Below, piece after piece: positions 53,401 to 61,104 of a DNA stretch of 64,000 bases. The stretch's first letter is position 1. Each line of letters begins with the position of its first letter. The DNA is taken from assembly GCF_000622365.1 (NCBI RefSeq), contig NZ_JASC01000014.1:620001-684000 (forward strand), written 5' to 3'. The position numbers and the translations under genes were made by a program. The notes below the pieces were generated by a model. The model was given only the letters and a program-made list of their open reading frames with translations, made no database searches and was not told the origin of the DNA. This DNA is from Sulfitobacter noctilucae. Its GTDB lineage: Bacteria; Pseudomonadota; Alphaproteobacteria; Rhodobacterales; Rhodobacteraceae.

Positions 53401-53468
53401 AAGACGCCGGCGGGAAAGCCGCCGAAGCGGCAGGCAATTTGTGGAACGGGATCAAAAGTCTCTGGTGA
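50421..53468 (+). CDS. Large peptidoglycan-binding/amphipathic-helix protein (1015 residues), unknown role
   Basis: The ATG follows GGGGGATTG. Residues 1-75 are helical and charged. Residues 78-120 form a PG_binding_1-type domain (VTVVQSLLNNNGASLSVDGIIGPKTRAAITAFQ). Residues about 140-185 are a Gly/Ser-rich linker, and 245-450 a beta-rich, weakly repetitive region (GEISVGMSVGPYSGTLKLKL). From about 455 to 1015 the chain is unbroken charged amphipathic helix rich in Ala, Glu, Lys and Asp, resembling LEA-like or apolipoprotein-like repeats, and it ends NLWNGIKSLW. There is no signal peptide or membrane segment. I cannot assign a function; cell-envelope, stress-protection or secreted-effector roles are all possible. 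It stands alone beside a tRNA gene. Confidence 0.85.
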   Translation: MSTISPAQASELQPRLDALKSLRDEFYQDFIADQIIEPDEQAILDRIDGKLTNLEALLKDAGKVGKTISGSVGKGADNGPDDVTVVQSLLNNNGASLSVDGIIGPKTRAAITAFQEKALGFGDCYVEPGGKTMKALNGGAVDAGEGMSEAGGGVSETGGGQSVGGDGGTAPEQGGGGASGDDQPLEAKPVKEAIAEAVKCGDPSQPIVIDQDPTDPKVAEEIVKETNKYLPDQKITVKQPTGPDGEELILETLQGIGFKGGEISVGMSVGPYSGTLKLKLTDKGQVQAAVEIDNIPGVRIGTGAYGIFVSGEFKPLSTEFSFTTRGDEFITICEISTSGSAIAGIGAAAGENWGGLGKQLEFKVAQSQELTASLSIETLKQLIMDGINVVSQNMVFNVPQTIVFKGEESVVLGGGGGKEGGASASIAAKLTLQAWDPIIGLKISASGVEPVYDDLQAFLEHQFLKNVPILSTFMEHYERMLEIRKFLEDPAAYAQEQRRQALEYIEFIRAVPDVAKEIFDREGQELQAVIDKLEADYEESKRQVQEAMDGVRQEAEAFLAELEAAGEDIGELAGGAYEDLMKEIDDAADTAGEAIDDAADEIEKGRQEAERMLQEIRDKVKEAKEAANDLLQQAGEALEEGRELAEELVEDVETAVDELKDMAAEELADAADDVLEFADQVGEVVGGIGKDLMKQINEGRKAAEEAKKRAIEELRETGEEIMDAVTDFGEEAAEKAKEALEFADDAREQVEEAVDDVWDLVKDATKAAEQTAKGVRDGMEEMAGEAIDGLWDIGNDIWDFGEDVSAEVQDKIKSVAEGAREAAEAARNELEEAYNGVEEQVGEFAEDVQEGAEEAIEFLDETRQGVVDTVDRMAEAAKKKAEAVKKQLEDAAGEAGDFVSDAQDAAEDAVGGVMDLFDTAFNEATDNAEDFAKEAMKKAEEAKKLAEQKAREAQEELEAAAERALEEARKAKEELEKKAQALADKAGDVVDDVKDAGGKAAEAAGNLWNGIKSLW

Positions 53469-53496
53469 TCCGCAACGCGTTTCTTGAACGCGGGAC

Positions 53497-53515
53497 GGTT
53501 GGCATCGCGCCAACC
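53497..53515 (+). terminator. Hairpin downstream of the large helical protein gene
   Basis: Seven-bp arms GGTTGGC and GCCAACC with a 5-base loop lie 29 bp past the stop, followed by TTCAG. The lack of a T run makes it only a likely terminator. Confidence 0.4.
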
Positions 53516-53567
53516 TTCAGCGGGCACCGCGATTTGTACCCGCGTCTCTTAGCAAAGGTCGTGCGGA

Positions 53568-54233
53568 TTAAGGCGCAGAACGAATAGCAGTCTCAAAATC
53601 CTCAAAGGCCTTCTGGGTCAGCGGATCGCTTAGCAAATCACGCGCAACCGCAGGCGCGATGGTAAAGCAGTCATGCCCAAGCCCTGCCAATGTAACCATT
53701 TGCTCCGCCGATCGCAGTGACGCGACGAGCACCCGACACGCCGGGCCACCATTGCGGTTCATCGCGGCCATCGTTGACAGATGCGCTTCACCATCGAGCC
53801 CGGCTTCCATCATCCGGCCAAAGTAGGGGGCGATAAACTCTGCACCCAGTGCTTTGGCGGTAATCATCTGTTTGGCGTCATAGCAGGCGGTCATCAAAAT
53901 ACGCCCCCCCAATTCCTTGATCGCCGGGGTCGCGCGAATGGCATCTTCGACCAACGGGATTTTGACGATGGTTTCGATCCCGGCAGACTTGCCAACCTCA
54001 TAAAGCTGGCCAGCCCAATCGACATACCCCTCAGGGGGGCCGTAGACCTGCGCAAAAAACTCCGTCGCACCCAGATCACGGGCGCGACCCGCCAGATCAC
54101 CCCATGCGATGTTCGGATAATCCAGACCGGCGCGCGCCGCCAGTAGAGGGTTCGTGGTGATTCCCTGAAACAGGCCCAAGGGCATCAGCGCGTCCCAGTC
54201 GGCAGTGTTCGCCGTATCAAGGTAAAGTGTCAT
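53568..54233 (-). CDS. Transaldolase / fructose-6-phosphate aldolase family protein
   Basis: This 221-residue class I aldolase of the short transaldolase group has D6 in LYLDTAN, GITTNPLL, and the Schiff-base lysine K91 in ETIVKIPL. Later blocks are LMTACYDAKQMITAKALGAEFIAPYFGRM and VLVASLRSAEQM. The length matches fructose-6-phosphate aldolase-like enzymes rather than classical 320-residue transaldolases. It overlaps the kinase gene by 4 bp, so it is likely to act on the kinase's product or a related sugar phosphate. Confidence 0.87.
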   Translation of the reverse strand: MTLYLDTANTADWDALMPLGLFQGITTNPLLAARAGLDYPNIAWGDLAGRARDLGATEFFAQVYGPPEGYVDWAGQLYEVGKSAGIETIVKIPLVEDAIRATPAIKELGGRILMTACYDAKQMITAKALGAEFIAPYFGRMMEAGLDGEAHLSTMAAMNRNGGPACRVLVASLRSAEQMVTLAGLGHDCFTIAPAVARDLLSDPLTQKAFEDFETAIRSAP

Positions 54234-55195
54234 ACGCGTTCCGTCGGCAAGCCATCCACAAGCGCGGCCTCGATTGCGGCGCTGCTTGGTGGGTCACAGC
54301 CTTCCTTGAGGCAATTCAGGCAGGCTGCATGGATCGACCAACTCGTAATGTCGCGCAGGTCTTCTTGGGTTAGGTTATCCATCGGTTTGCTGAGTACGCG
54401 TGCAAGCAGACTGGCCATGAATGTATCGCCTGCACCAATCGTATCGACCATTTTGAAAGGGGGCGGGTTCGGCACCGCGCAGTGCACATCGCCTGCCCAT
54501 ATCTCAGCGCCGTCAGGTCCCTTTGTCAGGGCAACGACCTTGGCGGGGGTCGAGGACACCACTTTGGCTATCGCCTGTGTCTGGTCCAGATCAGGAAAGA
54601 GCCAGTGCAAATCTTCATCACTCAGCTTCACAATTGTCGACACCGCCAATAAGCGCGCAATACGTGCGCGGTACGCATCGGGGTCTTCGACCAAAGATGC
54701 CCGCACATTCGGGTCGAGCGAAGTCGAGCATCCCTGACGCTGGGCATCTGTGAATGCGTCCTCCCAAACCTGCGCATCATCGCCGCCTACAAAGGCAAGC
54801 GAGCCTGCGTGGAAATGTGTCATGCCCTTCGGCTGCGACGCCTGAATGCTATTCAGTGTGACATGCCGTTCGGCCGTGTTCTCCCTCAGGAATTCATAGC
54901 TCGGCACGCCATCCTCAAGCGTCACAATAGCCTGTGTCGTCGGCTCGTCCCGACGCTCTCCCGTAACGGCCACGCCATTCTCTACCAGATGCCCGGCGAG
55001 CCTCTGGCCAAAGGCATCGGTCGAGATGGGGGTCAGAAAATGCGTCTGCATTCCCTGCCGCGCAAGGGCTATGGCCACGTTAAAGGGCGATCCACCAAGA
55101 TTATGTGCAGACGTCATGCTGCCATCGTTCAATGGGCTCTGGACCGTATCAATCAGGTTCTCACCGGCCACAGCGATGATGGGTTCAGCGTGCAT
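54230..55195 (-). CDS. PfkB-family carbohydrate kinase (fructokinase-like)
   Basis: This 321-residue ribokinase-fold sugar kinase has an AGENLIDTV start and the substrate-binding segment LGGSPFNVAIALARQGM. It also carries SLDPNVRASLVEDPD and the catalytic GAGDTF at 254-259, with D257 as base. Fructose is a reasonable substrate given the coupled aldolase, but this is not proven by sequence. A C-terminal HAACLNCLKEGCDPP stretch has three cysteines. It is first in a two-gene operon, and no transporter is nearby. Confidence 0.88.
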   Translation of the reverse strand: MHAEPIIAVAGENLIDTVQSPLNDGSMTSAHNLGGSPFNVAIALARQGMQTHFLTPISTDAFGQRLAGHLVENGVAVTGERRDEPTTQAIVTLEDGVPSYEFLRENTAERHVTLNSIQASQPKGMTHFHAGSLAFVGGDDAQVWEDAFTDAQRQGCSTSLDPNVRASLVEDPDAYRARIARLLAVSTIVKLSDEDLHWLFPDLDQTQAIAKVVSSTPAKVVALTKGPDGAEIWAGDVHCAVPNPPPFKMVDTIGAGDTFMASLLARVLSKPMDNLTQEDLRDITSWSIHAACLNCLKEGCDPPSSAAIEAALVDGLPTERV

Positions 55196-55406
55196 TGATT
55201 AAAGCTCCCGCGTTCTGATGTAAGAAGTCTGGACATTCACGCCGCCCAGAAGTGCAACCGCGCCTCAGATCAGGAAGGGTGCCGTGATCTGGTACCCTAA
55301 CATCCCTTCAGGAACAATCGCCGTGACACAGACGGATGATGATTGCGATGACATATCCTCTTTGGCACTTGCCCACCCACCGCCGTCCGTCAGACCCCAG
55401 CAGATC

Positions 55407-57002
55407 TTAGAAACCTGCGGCTCCGCCATCTTTGCGCGGGTCCGACCCGCCTGCATAGCCGCGTGCACCCAACCGGTGGATCAACTGTGCGCCGCCAAAT
55501 CCGAAGGCGTTGTCCGGCGCTTCCAGTGTGATCTGGTGGCCCATGCTGCGCAGGGCGGCAAGGGTGGCGTCGGGCAAGGTGGTCTCACAGGCAACGCCCA
55601 GCCCTTCCGTTACACGCCAGCGTGGCGCATCGGCGGCCATCTGGACGTCTTGGTCCCAAAGTTGCGTGCGCAGCACCATCTGCACATGACCCTGCGCCTG
55701 CATCGGGCCGCCCATGACGCCAAAGCTCATCAGCGGGCCATCTGGCCCCATCAGGAAACCGGGGATGATCGTATGGAACGGGCGCTTGCCCCCCGCCACA
55801 TGGTTCTGATGCGCCGGATCAAGCGAGAACCCGGCACCGCGGTTTTGCAAGGCGATCCCTGTGTCCGGCACCACAACGCCCGACCCGAAGCCTGCATAGT
55901 TTGACTGGATGAAGGACACCATCATGCCGCTTGCGTCGGCGGTGCTCAAATAGACCGTGCCGCCGTCCTTGGGTGCGCCCGCGCCAAAATCACTCGCCCG
56001 AGCGGGATCAATCTCCGCCGCACGTTTCGCCAGATAGCCGTCGTCGAGCAGATGATCGACCGTTACATCGTTCATGTGGCCGGCATCCGCGACATAGCTT
56101 TCAGCATCCCGCAGCGCCAGTTTCATGGCTTCGATCTGAAGGTGCAGGGCAATGGGATCATCGGCATCCAGATCGCGGATTGACGTATGGCTCAGGATGC
56201 CAAGGCCCATCAGCGCAGCAATCCCCTGACCGTTGGGCGGGATCTCGTGCAGGGTCACCTCGTCGAACGCCTTCGAGATCGTGCCGCACCATTCGGGCTG
56301 ATGCATCGCAAGGTCGGAGGCATTCAACGCCGAGCCATGTTCGGCGGCAAAGGCAGCGATTTGCTCGGCCAGATCGCCTTCGTAGAACGCCTTGCCCTTG
56401 GTCTGCGCGATCCGGCGCAGGCTGTGGGCATGGCCCGGACTGGTGAAATACTCGCCCGCTTTCGGTGCCCGCCCACCGGGCATAAAGGTTGCGGCGAAAC
56501 CGGGCTGGTCGCGCAATTCGACGGCAGCCCGCGCCCAAAGGGAGGCAATGACAGGCGAGACGGGAAACCCGTTTTCAGCCAGATGGATCGCCGGGGCAAA
56601 GAGCGTCTCGAACGGCAGTTTGCCAAACCGTTCAGACAGGCTGACCCAGGCCGAGACCGCGCCCGGTACCGTCACGCTCTCCCATCCCCGGTAAGGCACT
56701 GCATCCATCCCGGCGAACCGCGCGGCGTCCCATCCCGCAGGCGCGCGCCCCGAGGCGTTCAACCCGTGCAGCGTGTCACCGTCCCACAAAATGGCAAAGG
56801 CGTCCGAGCCGATGCCGTTGCCTGTGGGTTCCACCACCGTCAGTGCAATGGCCGTGGCCAAGGCTGCGTCCACGGCATTGCCGCCCTGCGCCAGCATCGA
56901 CAGCCCCGCTTGCGCGGCCAAAGGCTGTGACGTGACGACCATATTGTCGGCCAGGACCGCAGAGCGGCGAGACGGGTAGGGGTGGTTGGTCTGCAAATGC
57001 AT
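55407..57002 (-). CDS. ggt: Gamma-glutamyltransferase family protein
   Basis: This 531-residue Ntn hydrolase has an alpha chain beginning RRSAVLADNMVVTSQPLAAQAGLSMLAQGGNAVDAALA. Its maturation and catalytic threonine is T349 in KDGGTVYLSTAD, which becomes the N-terminus of the beta chain, followed by SFIQSNYAGFGSGVV and RAGFSLDP. The family transfers or hydrolyses gamma-glutamyl groups. No signal peptide is seen, so it is predicted cytoplasmic, unlike periplasmic glutathione-degrading members. The start at 57002 leaves a 124-bp divergent region with the formamidase gene. Confidence 0.9.
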   Translation of the reverse strand: MHLQTNHPYPSRRSAVLADNMVVTSQPLAAQAGLSMLAQGGNAVDAALATAIALTVVEPTGNGIGSDAFAILWDGDTLHGLNASGRAPAGWDAARFAGMDAVPYRGWESVTVPGAVSAWVSLSERFGKLPFETLFAPAIHLAENGFPVSPVIASLWARAAVELRDQPGFAATFMPGGRAPKAGEYFTSPGHAHSLRRIAQTKGKAFYEGDLAEQIAAFAAEHGSALNASDLAMHQPEWCGTISKAFDEVTLHEIPPNGQGIAALMGLGILSHTSIRDLDADDPIALHLQIEAMKLALRDAESYVADAGHMNDVTVDHLLDDGYLAKRAAEIDPARASDFGAGAPKDGGTVYLSTADASGMMVSFIQSNYAGFGSGVVVPDTGIALQNRGAGFSLDPAHQNHVAGGKRPFHTIIPGFLMGPDGPLMSFGVMGGPMQAQGHVQMVLRTQLWDQDVQMAADAPRWRVTEGLGVACETTLPDATLAALRSMGHQITLEAPDNAFGFGGAQLIHRLGARGYAGGSDPRKDGGAAGF

Positions 57003-57126
57003 GATGGTGCTTTCGATTTGAATTTGGCCGCAGACTGCGCCTCCCGCCCGCCGGGCGCAAGTGCATGGCCCATTGAAAGCTGCGTCTGCCATGATAGCCT
57101 GCGGTCAACCCAATCAAAGGCATTCC

Positions 57127-58059
57127 ATGATCCAGATCGATGCATCCCCCGACACCTGCCACTGGGGCTTTTTTGACGCCAGCCTGCCAGCCATCGCAGA
57201 AATCGACAGCGGGGCAGAGGTGATGATCAACACCGTCTCTGGCGCGCCTCAGGTGCTGCCGGGGGAAGGGTTTCATGTGCCGCCCGAACTGCTCGAGATT
57301 CATGCCGCAGGGCCACCGCCTTTGCCGGGGCATATCCTGACAGGGCCGGTTGCTGTGAAAGGGGCGATGACTGGCGACGTTTTGCAAGTCGACATCCTGG
57401 ACGTCCAGCTGCGGCAGGACTGGGGGTACAACGTGATCCGGCCCCTGTCTGGCACGCTTCCGCTCGATTTCGATCAGACACACCTGACCATCCTGCCGCT
57501 CGACGCGGACCGCGGGATCGCCACCATGCCGTGGGGATTGGAGTTGCCGCTGGCGCCGTTCTTTGGTGTGATGGGCGTGGCCCCGCCGCCCGGTTGGGGG
57601 CGCATTTCCACCATCGAGCCGCGTGTGCATGGCGGCAATATCGACAACAAGGAACTGGTCGCGGGCACCACCCTGTACCTGCCGGTCCAAACCGAAGGGG
57701 CGCTCTTTTCCTGCGGTGACGGCCACGGCGCGCAGGGCGACGGAGAGGTCTGCGTCACCGCCATTGAAACCGCACTGCAAGGGCGCTTTCGCCTGACCGT
57801 GCGGCGCGATCTGGACATGGCCTATCCGCAGGCGGAAACGCCGACGCATCTTATCACCATGGGCATGAACGCCGATCTGCATCAAGCGGTGGAAGTCGCC
57901 CTGCGCCGGATGATCACCGTGGTCGCGGCGCAGGTGGGCATCACCCGCGCAGAGGCCTATATGCTATGTTCGCTTGCCGCGGACCTGCGGATCACACAGA
58001 CCGTGAACCGTGAAAAAGGTGTGCATATGATGATCGACAAGGCCCTGCTGCGGGGCTAG
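57127..58059 (+). CDS. Acetamidase/formamidase family protein
   Basis: The 310-residue product matches the acetamidase/formamidase family that hydrolyses short amides to acid and ammonia. Key stretches are LTGPVAVKGAMTGDVLQVDILDVQ, RISTIEPRVHGGNIDNKELVAGTTLYLPVQTEGALFSCGDGHGAQGDGEVCVTAIE, and a metal-binding-type HGGN and GDGHGAQGDGE. The start at 57127 begins an ordinary N-terminus; the frame further upstream overlaps ggt and is rejected. It lies 98 bp before the choline transporter but on the same strand. Confidence 0.9.
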   Translation: MIQIDASPDTCHWGFFDASLPAIAEIDSGAEVMINTVSGAPQVLPGEGFHVPPELLEIHAAGPPPLPGHILTGPVAVKGAMTGDVLQVDILDVQLRQDWGYNVIRPLSGTLPLDFDQTHLTILPLDADRGIATMPWGLELPLAPFFGVMGVAPPPGWGRISTIEPRVHGGNIDNKELVAGTTLYLPVQTEGALFSCGDGHGAQGDGEVCVTAIETALQGRFRLTVRRDLDMAYPQAETPTHLITMGMNADLHQAVEVALRRMITVVAAQVGITRAEAYMLCSLAADLRITQTVNREKGVHMMIDKALLRG

Positions 58060-58157
58060 CTCACGTCGCACAGACCGATAAAGCTGGTTGCATTATGCTG
58101 CCGCTTGCCATTTGATTGGGCCATCAGTCAATAAAAACAAAACCGGGAGCCTTTCAC

Positions 58158-59075
58158 ATGAAAAATCTGCTGACCACCACCGCTGTTCTGCTGAGCCTTG
58201 GCACTGTCGCCTCTGCCGAATGCAACAAGGTCACCTTCTCTGACGTGGGTTGGACCGACATCACCGCCACCACTGCCGCCACATCTGTAGTGCTTGAGGC
58301 GCTGGGCTATGAGACAGAGACGAAAATTCTCTCCGTGCCAGTGACTTACACTTCGATGGCCGCAGGCGATATCGACGTCTTTCTTGGCAATTGGATGCCG
58401 ACGATGGAAGCCGACATCGCCCCATACCGTGAGGCTGGCACCGTTGATACGGTCCGCGCCAATCTTGAGGGTGCAAAGTACACGCTGGCTGTAAATAAGG
58501 CCGCTGCGGATATGGGCATCACGTCCTTCGCGGATATTGCAAGCAAAGCCGACGCGCTGGACGCTACGATTTACGGTATTGAACCGGGCAATGACGGCAA
58601 CCGCCTGATCCAGTCGATGATCGACGACAACGCCTTTGATCTGGCCGAGTTCGAGGTCAAGGAATCCTCCGAGCAGGGGATGCTGGCGCAGGTCAAACGC
58701 CTGAGTGACCGGGACGAGCCGATTGTCTTTCTGGGGTGGGAACCGCACCCGATGAACGCCAACTTCGATCTGACGTATCTTGAGGGCGGCGACGATTTCT
58801 TCGGCCCCGATCTGGGCGGTGCGACCGTCTATACCAACACACGCGCCGGCTTTGCCGAGGAATGCCCGAATGTGGGCAAGCTGCTGAACAACCTCGAGTT
58901 CACACTGGCCATGGAGAACGAGATCATGGGTGCCATTCTGGATGAGGGCGAAGACCCTGCCGATGCCGCAGGCGCATGGATCAAGGCAAATTCGGACGTG
59001 CTCGGCGGTTGGCTTGACGGTGTGACCACCGTGGATGGCGGCGATGCGATGGCCGCGGCGGAAAGCCTTAAGTAA
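58158..59075 (+). CDS. choX: Choline ABC transporter substrate-binding protein (ChoX)
   Basis: This 305-residue periplasmic binding protein has a signal peptide (1-20, GTVASAE). The cation-binding aromatic residues expected for ChoX appear in FSDVGWTDITATT, DVFLGNWMPTMEADI, IYGIEPGNDGN and VFLGWEPHPMN. It therefore binds a quaternary ammonium ligand, choline being the best guess from synteny with W and V. The start at 58158 has a GGGAG-type Shine-Dalgarno. A strong hairpin follows the stop. Confidence 0.9.
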   Translation: MKNLLTTTAVLLSLGTVASAECNKVTFSDVGWTDITATTAATSVVLEALGYETETKILSVPVTYTSMAAGDIDVFLGNWMPTMEADIAPYREAGTVDTVRANLEGAKYTLAVNKAAADMGITSFADIASKADALDATIYGIEPGNDGNRLIQSMIDDNAFDLAEFEVKESSEQGMLAQVKRLSDRDEPIVFLGWEPHPMNANFDLTYLEGGDDFFGPDLGGATVYTNTRAGFAEECPNVGKLLNNLEFTLAMENEIMGAILDEGEDPADAAGAWIKANSDVLGGWLDGVTTVDGGDAMAAAESLK

Positions 59076-59096
59076 GCGCGAGATAAGACGCAGATG

Positions 59097-59128
59097 ATGC
59101 CCGCCTTGGCTGAAGTCGGGGCGGGCAT
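59097..59128 (+). terminator. Intercistronic hairpin between choX and choW
   Basis: Perfect 9-bp arms ATGCCCGCC (59097-59105) and GGCGGGCAT (59120-59128) with a 14-base loop, 21 bp after the choX stop and 20 bp before choW. It is followed by TTGCACTTT rather than a clean T run, so it is probably an attenuator or mRNA-stabilising element. Confidence 0.6.
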
Positions 59129-59148
59129 TTGCACTTTGGGGGACGCCG

Positions 59149-59982
59149 ATGAACTGGCTCACGGACAATAAGATACCTGTCGATGACATGGCCGAAGCCG
59201 CGTTTGGCTGGCTGCAGTCCAGTGGGGGCTGGTTTTTTGACGGGTTGGCCGTGGTGATGGAGCATCTGATCGACGCGATCCTCTGGGTGCTGCAAACGCC
59301 TCATCCGATCATCATCATCGCTGCTTTTGCCGGGCTGACCTGGCTCATTCAGCGCAATTGGAAGACTGTGGCCCTGATCGTTGTGGGGTTCCTGTTCATC
59401 GTCAATCAGGACTATTGGGAAGAAACCACCGAGAGCCTGACGCTTGTGCTATCGGCCTGTGTGGTCTGCATGGGCGTGGGTGTGCCCATCGGCATTGCCG
59501 CCGCGCACCGGCCCCGGCTGTACCGCGTGATGGCGCCCGTGCTCGATCTGATGCAAACCCTGCCGACCTTTGTCTATCTCATCCCGGCCATCGTGTTCTT
59601 TGGCATCGGCATGGTGCCGGGCCTGATCGCTACCGTGATTTTTGTGCTGCCCGCGCCGATCCGGCTGACTCAACTTGGCATCTCTTCGACGCCCAAGGCG
59701 CTGCTTGAAGCGGCGCAGGCCTTCGGTGCGAAGCCCAGCCAGACCTTGTGGAAAATCGAACTGCCCTACGCCCTGCCGCAGATCATGACGGGATTGAACC
59801 AGACGATCATGCTGTCGCTGTCGATGGTTGTGATTGCGGCGCTGGTGGGGGCGGACGGATTGGGCGTGCCGGTGGTGCGGGCGTTGAATTCGGTGAACAC
59901 CGGACTGGGGTTTGAATCTGGTCTTATTATTGTGGTCGTGGCCATCATGCTGGACCGGATGTTGCGGGTGGGCAGCAAATGA
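59149..59982 (+). CDS. choW: Choline ABC transporter permease (ChoW)
   Basis: This 277-residue ProW-type permease has six or so membrane segments (TPHPIIIIAAFAGLTWLI, VALIVVGFLFIVNQ, LTLVLSACVVCMGVGVPIGIAAA, LPTFVYLIPAIVFFGIGMVPGLIATVIFVLPAPIRL). The EAA loop is EAAQAFGAKPSQTLWKIELPYALPQIMTGLNQTIMLSLSMVVIAALVG. It forms the channel for quaternary amine import. Its stop overlaps the choV start (ATGA). Confidence 0.93.
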   Translation: MNWLTDNKIPVDDMAEAAFGWLQSSGGWFFDGLAVVMEHLIDAILWVLQTPHPIIIIAAFAGLTWLIQRNWKTVALIVVGFLFIVNQDYWEETTESLTLVLSACVVCMGVGVPIGIAAAHRPRLYRVMAPVLDLMQTLPTFVYLIPAIVFFGIGMVPGLIATVIFVLPAPIRLTQLGISSTPKALLEAAQAFGAKPSQTLWKIELPYALPQIMTGLNQTIMLSLSMVVIAALVGADGLGVPVVRALNSVNTGLGFESGLIIVVVAIMLDRMLRVGSK

Positions 59983-60995
59983 CAACGGCTGTTTCCTTTA
60001 ACAAAGTTTCTATCGTCTTTGGAGAAAAGCCCGAAGACGCCTTGCCGCTGATGGATGCGGGTAAATCGCGGACGGAGGTCGAGGAGGCCACAGGTCAAAT
60101 CCTGGGTGTGCATGATTGCAGCCTTGATGTCGCCGAAGGAGAGATCCTTGTTCTGATGGGCTTGTCGGGGTCCGGCAAATCCACGTTGTTGCGAGCGGTC
60201 AACGGGTTGAACCCGGTGGTGCGCGGCCATGTGACGGTAAACGATGGCGCATGGCAGGCGAACGTGCAGAAATGTGCGATGAGTGACCTGCGCAAGGTGC
60301 GCCGCGAATGTGTGTCGATGGTGTTTCAGCAATTCGGCTTGCTGCCCTGGCGCTCTGTGCGCGAAAACGTGGCTTTGGCGCTGGAACTGGCGGATGTGCC
60401 CAAAAAAGACCGCCTTGCACGGGCCGACAAACAACTGGCTCTGGTGGGGCTGTCCGACTGGGCCGACCGCAAGGTGGGCGACCTCTCGGGCGGGATGCAG
60501 CAGCGTGTGGGCCTGGCCCGCGCCTTTGTGACCGAAGCGCCGATCTTGCTGATGGACGAGCCGTTCTCGGCGCTTGACCCGCTGATCCGCAGCCGCTTGC
60601 AGGAAGAATTGCTGGACCTTCAGCGCGATCTGAAACGCACCATCATATTTGTCAGCCATGACCTGGACGAGGCGTTCAAACTGGGCGGACGTATCGCCAT
60701 CATGGAAGGCGGTCGCATCGTACAGGTGGGCACCCCGCGCGAGATTTTCTCGAAACCTGCGTCTGATTACGTGGCCGACTTTGTGGCCAACATGAACCCG
60801 CTCGGCGTTCTGACCGCGCGCGATGTGATGCAGGCCGAGACAGATGTGACCGGCCCGACGGTTGCTGCAGAAACACCCGTTGCAGAACTAATGCAACAGT
60901 TGAGCGGCGGTGAAACGACGTTGCGGGTGATTGAGGGCGACAGTGTTTTGGGCACCGTCACCGCACAAAGCATCGTGGACCGGCTGAGCGGTTGA
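59979..60995 (+). CDS. choV: Choline ABC transporter ATP-binding protein (ChoV)
   Basis: This 338-residue ATPase of the ProV type has the Walker A MGLSGSGKSTLLRAVNGL (about 52-69), the Q-loop VFQQFGLLPWRSV, the signature LSGGMQQRVGLARAFV and the Walker B ILLMDEPFSALDPLIR. A short C-terminal regulatory part follows (about 280-338) with only one CBS-like segment, shorter than in ProV. It ends just before the convergent DUF2474 gene. Confidence 0.93.
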   Translation: MTTAVSFNKVSIVFGEKPEDALPLMDAGKSRTEVEEATGQILGVHDCSLDVAEGEILVLMGLSGSGKSTLLRAVNGLNPVVRGHVTVNDGAWQANVQKCAMSDLRKVRRECVSMVFQQFGLLPWRSVRENVALALELADVPKKDRLARADKQLALVGLSDWADRKVGDLSGGMQQRVGLARAFVTEAPILLMDEPFSALDPLIRSRLQEELLDLQRDLKRTIIFVSHDLDEAFKLGGRIAIMEGGRIVQVGTPREIFSKPASDYVADFVANMNPLGVLTARDVMQAETDVTGPTVAAETPVAELMQQLSGGETTLRVIEGDSVLGTVTAQSIVDRLSG

Positions 60996-60996
60996 T

Positions 60997-61104
60997 CTAT
61001 CCGTAGATCGCCAAACGGATGATAAAGGCGACCACGCTCAGCAGCCCGACACTCACCAGCCAAAGGGCGACGAACCAGCCGATCTGCCGCCAGCGCGGTG
61101 CCAT
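60997..61104 (-). CDS. DUF2474-type small subunit of cytochrome bd/CIO oxidase (35 residues)
   Basis: The minus strand encodes a 35-residue single-helix membrane protein (APRWRQIGW, then FVALWLVSVGLLSVVAFIIRLAIYG). Its ATG shares a base with the cydB stop (TAATG), so it is translationally coupled. Position, size and composition fit DUF2474, the CydX-like partner of cyanide-insensitive bd-type oxidases. It is too short to be found by most gene callers. It is convergent with choV with one base between the stops. Confidence 0.85.
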   Translation of the reverse strand: MAPRWRQIGWFVALWLVSVGLLSVVAFIIRLAIYG

